In this document: piece after piece, positions 55,743-64,000 of the stretch
How positions within the stretch are numbered: the first letter of the stretch is position 1
Layout: every line of letters starts with the position of its first letter
From: Tomocerus qinae
Taxonomy: Eukaryota > Arthropoda > Collembola > Entomobryomorpha > Tomoceridae
Reading direction: 5' to 3'
Assembly: GCA_020055645.1 (NCBI GenBank)
Contig: CM034547.1
Location: 16,772,513 to 16,836,512 of the forward strand
Length of the DNA: 64,000 nucleotides
Translations under genes and position numbers: made by a program
The notes under the pieces: generated by a model
What the model was told of the DNA's origin: nothing
The model's database searches: none
Seen by the model: only the letters and a program-made list of their open reading frames with translations

Positions 55743-58700
55743 TTAATTACTATCATCATAATGAGCAGCCAGTTCTTCGTCCGTTTCTTTAGCATAATAT
55801 CTGGGCTTAGGAGGATATCTTTCTCTGTAATCGGCATCCCAGGGATCCTTAGGTTCAATAATAACTTCAGTCTCTTGTAACCAAGTTTGGTATCGCATTT
55901 TAAACTTCCCAAAGTTACGATCAAACTTTGGATTTGCTTCCATAACAGTGGCCAAACCGGGAGGATTTATTGTCTTGCCCCTTTCCTACATAGTATATCG
56001 TACATTTACGCTAACAAAATTGTAACAGAAGTAAAAGTTTCGATTTTCGATAGCAAAATAGTATATTGAAACCTTGCTGATAATGCCCTTTTGAACTTCA
56101 TCTCGAAAATTTTGTAGTTTAAGAATGAAGTTAGTAGTAGGCTTCATTTCCCGAAACTTCATTTCCTCCATCATATGTATTACGTACGCAAAGTCGTAAG
56201 CATGAATAGCATTAGTTAATAAGGTTTCCATAATTATTAAATTTGGCCTAAATTAAAATAAAGCTTATTATATCACAAAGCATTGAGTCATTGACAGATA
56301 AAGAAAAGCTCACATGAAATTCGCGTCCTTCATTTCAGCTAGAAGAGATTGAGCTGCGTTCCAAGACTCACAGGAGAGGGATAACACTCCCCAAGTCATT
56401 ATGTTTGGAAGCAAATGATATTGTCCAATATGATTTAAAACAGCTATAGCGTTTTCATGTTTTCCAAAGAATTGATATCTTTTTATCATGAGGTTGAAAA
56501 AACTTATATCCGGCTTGACTTTAAATCTGCGAAGAAGCTGCATCAAATCCTAAAATATTCTACCCTTTAATTCATTGTTCACAATTTTAAATAGGTATTA
56601 AATTGTATTTAACATCCTACCACAAACTCGTCGGGCCTAACTACTTGTACGAACTCCATAATAGTCTTAATGTCAGGATTAACTCTGTAGTATTCCATTG
56701 ACGATAGAAATCCATATAAACCTCCAAATATTGACAATCTAGAAAAATAGAACTTCGCTTTAAAAAAGTCGAGAAACAGCAACTTAAATTCAGTTAGGTT
56801 ATTGCTATTTAATATTTAGGTAATTAAAGGTATGGTATAGTATTTTGTAATTTACGAACTAACAATTATACCTATTTTTGGAAGAGTTATTCAACACTTT
56901 CAAAATATCTTTATCAGACATCAGAGAAAGTGAGCTTTCACTGCCGAATTGACCCCTATTGTTATTAATAATAAGATCTACTATTTTATTGGCATCTTGG
57001 GGAGCCAAAGTCAATGGGACATTTTCAGAGAGTTTACTTGTACTGCTATTGTTGTCATCAGAGGAAGCAGACATTACCGGCCCAAAATATTGAATCTGAC
57101 ATTCACGAATTGATCTTAGAAGTAGGTTATACGTATAAATATCTGGAATAATTCTGTGAGACTTCATTTTATTCCAGGTGACCATCATATGTCTAAACCC
57201 ATTTTCTTTATCTGATATACACGCTTGCAAGAGGAAGTTAAACGTTTCGGTTGTAAGTTGTTCATTAGTGTTGGTTTTGATTTCATCTATCACAGCAAAT
57301 GCAGACTGGACATCGCCACATCGACCGTATGCTTTAATCATAGCATGGTAGTTTAGTAAATTAGGTTGTATATCTTTTTCGAACATGTTTGTGCGAAGTC
57401 GACTTATTCTTTTTATATTCTCTTCAGCGTCCCAAGGTGAATTTGCACATGCATTGAACAAACTTGTGTATATGCCAGGACTTGGCTTTAAATGCCGTTT
57501 CTTCATATCCGTGAACAGTTTAAAGCACATTCTCACATAACCCACTTGAGCACATTTCGAAATAACGATTGAATAAAGGTACCCCATGTCATATTTATTA
57601 AACTGGAAACCTCCTTCTTTATGTGCAGTTGTTAAAGTGTCAATAGCTTCTTTGATCTGAATTTTTATGAAAATAAAATTAATTGCTTTCTTTTTATCTA
57701 GCTTCAAAATGCATAAAATCTAAAATTTTGAACTATTGTTAATAATAAAATATTGAAATATTACATTTTCATTAATTTTTTAATGTTTAATTCCTTTATT
57801 TGACAATTTCAAACTCAAATACTATTGCAATTTTAAAATTATAAATGTTAAGTGTTATTTGCTGTAGACAGTGACAAAATTAGAGTACAATATAAATATA
57901 AAGTTTTCTCCAAAAAATAGAGAATCGAGAACCATAACGAATATTTGAGGTTTAATCCTACAGTAGGGATAATGTTTGTTGCAGATATTAGATAGATACC
58001 TTGTGGTCTCTCGCTAGTTCTTTGATTTTGAAGCGAAGTTTCCGCTGTGTCCACCCATTATCAGGCCTAAACCTAATGTCATCGTCTTCATCTTCAAAAA
58101 TCGATGGCTCTTGATTCAAATCAGATTGAGATTGGGCATTAGAAGTAAGTAAAGAATTTTTCTTCTCCAAAATGGTACCAAAAACATCGGTTTCATCAAC
58201 AAAATTGTCAATCGGACCTTGAGTGGCCTTCGTGCTGAAATATCGTCGATAGTTAGATCCTCGCTGATTAAAATCATTATTGTATCCACCTCCACCACGC
58301 TCATTAAATCCCTGATTAGAACGGTGTGGGTATTTCGCTGTATATGACTCTTCCAACTTAGAATATCGACTTTTTAATTTCTCACGAGCTGCTTTTGCCA
58401 TAGGACTAGGAACAAATTCCTCCGGCGATGACATACTAAGCCTTCTCAATCTTGAAATAATAGTCTCTTGTTCTGGAGACGCTTCGTCTAATACTGCAGA
58501 TTCATTTTCCTCTTCTGGTTCGTCATCAAATGGCTTGCCTGAGTTGACTTGGTTTTCTCTTCTTCTTTGCACAGAATGATTAGGTGTACGGTCAATATCT
58601 ATTTCTGTGATAATGCGATTCAAACGATCTGCGGCACATTCACTATCAGAAATTTCATCTTTAAATGCGTCTTCTTTGAGGTCATTCTGATTGGCGACGG

Positions 58701-58851
58701 GATAAGGAATAGATGAACTACGGCTACAACTTCTTTTCGCAAATGATGCGATTTCGTGACTTAGTAAAAAGCTTTGTTTCAATTTTAGACTTCTTTGATG
58801 TCTAAAATAAGACAGGAACCGGAAAGACGACGATGAGAACAGTCGATTCAT
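55743..58851 (-). CDS. PTCD1: Mitochondrial PPR protein, PTCD1-like
   Basis: Predicted mitochondrial pentatricopeptide-repeat RNA-binding protein; PTCD1 in vertebrates acts on mitochondrial tRNA/rRNA metabolism. Exons in transcript order: 58851-58000, 57656-56872, 56738-56621, 56549-56314, 56247-56073, 55985-55743, in phase, 802 residues. The N-terminus (MNRLFSSSSFRFLSYFRHQR) is rich in Ser, Arg and aromatics with no acidic residues in the first 30 or so, as in a mitochondrial presequence, followed by a long acidic low-complexity region. PPR-type helical pairs begin near residue 285, for example FKLFTDMKKRHLKPSPGIYT, LNYHAMIKAYGRCGDVQSAF and DISFFNLMIKRYQFFGKHE. The C-terminal exon is charged and ends HYDDSN. 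It is longer than human PTCD1 (about 700 residues), mainly through the N-terminal region. The PTCD1 assignment is moderately sure; the PPR class is near certain. Confidence 0.82.
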
Positions 58852-59674
58852 TTTTATTTATTTATTAGCTAGCCTCAATGTCTGTATCTGCAACATACAA
58901 CAATGAAGAAATCAATTGGGGGAAATGGGTAAATCCTTCGTTTCAGAAATACAGAAATAATCGTTCTCATTATTAGCATCAAATCACAAAATAAATATTT
59001 ATTTTATTTTATTTTATTTACGTTTTATAATGATAGAAATAGAACATTGCATAAATAACTACTAAATCCTAGCATTATTTTTAGAAATGAATATAGACTT
59101 TAAAAACATCATTTTAATTTCTTCAAGAAAACACTCGGCAGAACTTTTTCGAGTCATGAAAAATCAAAAAATTGTTTCAAAAACACTTACCAATATTACA
59201 CCATGCTATGCATTCGACTTTCGCTCTCGTATAGTATTGAATGCTCCAAGTTCCAAGCAAGACTAAAGGATATATAAAAATTATAATCCAATCTTTTGGT
59301 TCTCACTTCTGGCCAGACACTTTTCAATTACGATTGGCAGGCAGTGCCGCTACAAAATGCGAACAACCTGGAATAAAGGGGAGTTGTTTGAATGAGTGAA
59401 TATTTGTAACCAGATCCAAATTATACAACTTTTTGCAAAGTTGACATCTTGACTGACATTAGCATTGACACATTGTTGACACAATTGACAGTACTCAGTA
59501 CTATTGAATATTGACGTAGGACTTAAAAAATACATGCCATAATAATGTGCTGGCTAAGAAGTCATAATAATATGTGACAACGTCTGAGTTGAGGTTCAGT
59601 GTCAGGAGAGTAGGGCAGAAAGACAAAAACTACGGAGCACTTGAAAGGGTCATTTGGTAATACTTTTTGTAAAA
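58852..59674. promoter_or_regulatory. Divergent intergenic promoter region
   Basis: An 823-bp gap between the start codons of the PTCD1-like gene (minus) and VPS8 (plus), so it must hold both promoters and leaders. It includes a short pentanucleotide-like TTTTA run near 58995-59025. No TATA box or known element was identified with confidence. Confidence 0.5.
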
Positions 59675-62600
59675 ATGAATGAAGTACCTGCAGATACGGA
59701 GTCTCAAGCTGAGAACGGGGAAACACTAAAGCCAACTCCAAGTTTTGAATTCGAAGGAAATAACAATTCACCTGCTAAATCTGCATCTACTTATGTACCA
59801 GAACTGGCAGAGGATGAGGAAGAAATGGTAATATTATGTTAAAAAATTGTCAAGATAAACAGAACAAATCCCAGTTTTTTTGTTAAATGACATTTATTAC
59901 CTATTGATTATGACATTTTAAAAATATAATGTTGAATGTAATTTCTTTATATTTAATTGATTAATTGTAGCCTATTGATGATGACGAATTTAACATTCCA
60001 CCAGTGGATTTTGAACCTTCTTTAGAAAGTATTCTTAATGATATCGATGACCAATCAATCAGCGATGATGAGACAAATATTGGGAATCCAGCTCAAACGT
60101 TACTAATTAACCAACTGGTAAGTTATACACTGCATCCTACATCACAACTCATTTACTTATGTATAGATATCTCATTACTGTCACTACCTCACCTTATGTT
60201 ACCTCAACCGTCAACCCTCAACCTCACACTCACATCCACAGTCTAGCACACAAAAATTCTAACTTCAACCGGCATTAGTGGCCAAATGAGGAAAGAGCTA
60301 TCAACACGGTGACCTGCGTCAATTGACCACATGTCTGTGAAGAAAACTGTGCCACAACGCACTATGATATGATAAAAACTTACGTATAAATGTTTTCATA
60401 ATGAATGAAACTGATTATTGTTTAAGGGTACACTTCCTGAAGGTAGTGATACTATTTCCATTGTATCAAAAGGAAGTTCTGACAACAGAAGTCGAAGTTC
60501 CAGTAAAAGTCTTCGACCAAAAGCCAATCAGGCTGTGAAAAAGAAACCAGGGTCCATTTTACGTCACGTTCTCCTTAAGGGAATGACATCGCAAATAAAC
60601 TCTGTATCGGTTAGTGATGAAATTAATACTTTTCGTTTTAAATTGGTATTATTTAATGGTTTAAATGCCTTCATAATCTTTTCAGGAGAAAATTAATGCC
60701 GGTACAGCCACTGCAGTTACAATCGGGACTCTCATTATTATAGGAACCTCTCACGGATACTGTTTAGTGTTTGACTCCATGCAAATATTGAAATGGTGCC
60801 TAGGAGAAACACATCATCGAGAAGAAGGGGGTTCTGTTAGTAGTTTAGCTGTTAGTGGAAACGGTACACGACTTTTGGTTGGATATGCTAAGGGTCTTAT
60901 ACTAATGTACGACATAGAAAACGGCAAATTGATAAGGTATTCTTAGTTTATTCACGTGGCCCAAGGCAAAATTGTATAAATTCAACTAAATTTAGTTCAA
61001 GTTAAGTAATTGTAAGCAATCTAATCGACTTGACTACTTAATAGGGCTATGCATGATGCACATGCAACTGCAACTGCTGTTCTTATTCTAAGAGTAAGGT
61101 TCCGATTATTAAATACATTAATTTATTTTCTGTATTCTTCTAATTATGTTTGTGTGGATACCCAAAATAAATAAAAATGATGTGTCTCTTATAGTTTACA
61201 GATTACCCAATATTAGCTCTATGTAGTGATAGCGGTGGTTCTGTGTTTGAATTGAACTTTAAAAGAACAATGGGAATAAGAGGATGTGATTCAAGGTGCA
61301 TATTTTCCGGAAGTCGTGGAGAAGTGTGTACATTTGAACCATTGTTATTAAGTAACTACCCAGATAACCCCTTGACAAGATATGTGATAGTTGCTCTTGC
61401 TACCCTTTCTAAAGTAAGTGAAATATCTTCGTTCAGTTTCAAAATTCCACAAATAATTCGATCATAAGATTTTAAAAATAATTATTTAATGTGTCTGTTT
61501 AGATAATTGTGGTCATGATAAGACCAAAATTAAAAGTTCTTTTTACTCATCCATTAACAAGTGACCCAAATACTTTGCCACTTCTTGCTTGGCAAATGGT
61601 GATCATTCAAACAACTAAAAATGAAAAAATCGTTGATCCTGTTTTAACATTTGCCAGAGAGAATACTTTATATTTTTATCAAGTAAGAACGACAGTGCTA
61701 CATATAAGCTTGTATCTTTAGTGTGTTCAACAAAAATCATCAATGTAACATTGTTTCTTTTCGTTTATTTTATAACAGGTTACTTTGGGATCAAAGAATT
61801 CAGTCAAATTTCTTCCGTTACAGAAGATAACAGTCAATTATCACCTTTTAAGCTTACACTGGCTCAATTCACGTACCATTTCTTTGTTGGACACTAAAGA
61901 AAATCTACGAGTTATGGATGTTCGTTCTCAAGAAGAGCTAGAAAGCATTGATCTATCTCAAACTCGATTAGTTTATGCTAGTAGTCATTTTAAAGGACTT
62001 GCGACGGGTGGAAATGTTAGCCGCGCATTTGTAAGTCTGTATATATAATTATATCATAATCCGAAACCGAGGCACCTTCGGCGGTACTCCCTGCATAAAA
62101 CTACCTGTATGATAGGTCTCAGATGCCTACTTTGGTAGTACTCCCCTTGATTTTTGGCCGAATTTGGCTTGGGTACCCTTCCTTTTAAAAGCTGATGTTT
62201 CGGGTGAATTATATAATAAATATCTTAAGCAGACTTAAGATATTTAGTCAAAAATATTTCTAATTGTTCTGTAATGAAAATAACCTTTTCTATAGGCCAT
62301 GGCAGGGGAACGAGCGTGTTACAATTCAATATTGTGTTTCAATAATCAAATGGTGGTTTTGGGTACAAAGTCTGTCCATGCATTGACAATGAGATCGTGG
62401 CACGAACGATTAGATTATTTAGTTCGACAGCAACATTTTACAGAGGCTTTGCAGTTGGGGTATGAATTATATTTAGAGAAAGCAAAAGCAGTGATTGGGC
62501 TCAAAGGGACAAAGGATTCAAAAAAACTCATTATTCGAGACAAGGTAAACAAAAATTCTAATTTATTGGCCTTATTAATTATCTTTCTATACTTATATCA

Positions 62601-64000
62601 TTCAAAAAATTTACATTGACACCAAGAAAGACTGATAAATCCTATTCCGTAAAGCTATCTCCTGTATCAAGAGAGAGTTGAATTCGAATGGTTGAAAATT
62701 GCTTTCTATTACTGTAATGGCAAAAATGAAAAAATACGTATTGAAACTTCTAAGCATTGAAATTTAGTTAGTATATGAATATGTGATAAATGTGAATGTA
62801 ACTATTTCAGATGCTGTACATTTTGGATCGTTACGTTGACAGAATCTCGTCATTGAAGTTATTAGATGATTTAGTTACAGCCAAGCAAAATTATCACGAA
62901 ATAATATCCTCCTGCATAAATTATTATGTTTTACTTGATAATATGTAAGTTGAAGTGGTCTATATTTATTTATACATATATATTGATGTATTTATACATA
63001 TAGACCCAGATGCCCTTCTGAGTCATTGGATGCAGTTTTGGAGGTCTTACTTTCATCGATATTTTTGTTATTTTAGAGAGCCAGTAGTCGATAAGCTTTA
63101 CGAATTAAGTGCGTGTAATCCTATTTCAAAGTCAGCGTATTTAGAAGCGTTGGAGCCATTTATTTTGAACGATCAGTTAAGATCCATTCCGCCAACAATA
63201 GTCAAAGAATTTGTTTGTTTGTATGAAGACATGGAAAAATTTAAGGTAAAAAGCTAAATTGCAAGTCCTTATCATAATATGGTCCAATTAGTTAATTTAA
63301 CCTTCAATCTTTTTATAGCCCCTGGAAGCGTGTATAGTCCACATAAACGTGGAATCTTTGGACATTCATCAAACAATGAAACTATGTTGGACACAAGGTC
63401 TTTATGATGCCATAATTTACATTTATAATCAAGGAATGTTTGATTTTACTTCTCCTCTTGAGGAGCTTATGACTGAATTACAGAGTGCGTTGACTACAGG
63501 TAGATTTATTTTAAGCTATACTATTCATAATTTGTGGCAATATATTTGGTGTACAAAAAGTGCTGTTTCTATACTAGTAATTATCACAATTAACTTTTGT
63601 AGGATGTCAATTGACAGACGCTCAGATAGCATTGGGAAATAAAATTTTGGTTTACACATCCTGTTGCTTAGCTGGAAGAGCGTATCCTTACGGCAATATT
63701 CCTTCAAATTTGGTTGACAAAGTTCAGTCAGATGTTTTTCGTGTTATCACTACTCTTCATTCCAGAAATTCTACAGAAAATGAACAATCTTATCCTTACC
63801 TTAGGTAATGTTCAATTATATAGAATTTCAACCGCATGTATACTAATTGTAACACCCAGTTTCTCGAAATGCAAATGTGATATTAATTTTTAATTTGTTT
63901 ATGCAGGACGTTTTTACAATTTGACACTAGAGAGTTTCTTAACGTTTTGTCGTTAAGTTTTGAAGAGCCAGCTTTTCAATCTGAATTAGGTCGGCGACAA
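59675..64000 (+). CDS. VPS8: VPS8, CORVET subunit (partial, 3' end outside window)
   Basis: Vacuolar protein sorting 8 is the CORVET-specific subunit that binds Rab5 and tethers early endosomes. Exons: 59675-59827, 59971-60117, 60427-60609, 60686-60936, 61045-61093, 61195-61413, 61503-61682, 61779-62030, 62296-62544, 62811-62944, 63077-63245, 63319-63499, 63603-63804, 63907 to the window edge. The first 821 residues are present, out of about 1,400 in known VPS8. An acidic N-terminal tail is followed by a WD40-like beta-propeller region (GTSHGYCLVFDS, LLVGYAKGLILMYD, ALCSDSGGSVFELNF) and then the helical clathrin-repeat region (SWHERLDYLVRQQHFTEALQ). The C-terminal RING domain would lie outside. 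The start at 59675 is the first ATG of the frame. Confidence 0.93.

Overview
This is nuclear DNA from an animal, most likely an arthropod and probably an insect. It is AT-rich, every recognisable gene is split by short GT-AG introns, and the gene families (Methuselah-like receptor, TRPA channels, PSMA7, PTCD1, VPS8) fit an arthropod. I cannot name the species. All exon boundaries below were placed by hand from splice dinucleotides, reading-frame phase and protein continuity.

Layout. (1) 1-3242: no gene seen. (2) 3243-14878 (+): a five-exon class-B, Methuselah-like GPCR with an N-terminal somatomedin-B-like cysteine cluster. (3) 16439-17810 (-): proteasome subunit alpha type-7, convergent with the GPCR. 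(4) 17811-19761: spacer with a weak secreted-protein ORF and an 88-bp near-perfect hairpin. (5) about 19.7-55 kb: three tandem copies of a two-gene module. Each copy has a small minus-strand gene (159 residues, five coding exons, family not recognised) head-to-head with a plus-strand TRPA-type ankyrin cation channel (804-812 residues, 13 coding exons). Small genes: 19762-20854, 31218-32295, 43679-44744. Channels: 24975-29313, 37400-41845, 50270-54923. All six genes read through without a stop or frameshift. (6) 55743-58851 (-): a mitochondrial PPR protein resembling PTCD1. (7) 59675 to beyond 64000 (+): VPS8 of the CORVET tethering complex, head-to-head with the PTCD1-like gene and cut by the window edge.

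The most interesting part is the triplicated module. The small protein shows a weak threefold internal repeat; each repeat ends near a Q-x-W/F-like motif, which suggests a cytosolic beta-trefoil. Its partner is always a TRPA channel. Between the two genes lies a block of about 1.3 kb that is nearly identical in copies A and B and clearly conserved in C. It holds a minus-strand splice donor, a 25-bp perfect inverted repeat found in all three copies, and the 10-mer AAGTGAAAGT, which recurs in a second conserved element upstream of each small gene. The channels look mosaic: different exons and introns give different closest pairs, and the S4-S6/pore exons are almost uniform, which suggests gene conversion. 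The remaining genes are ordinary housekeeping or receptor loci.
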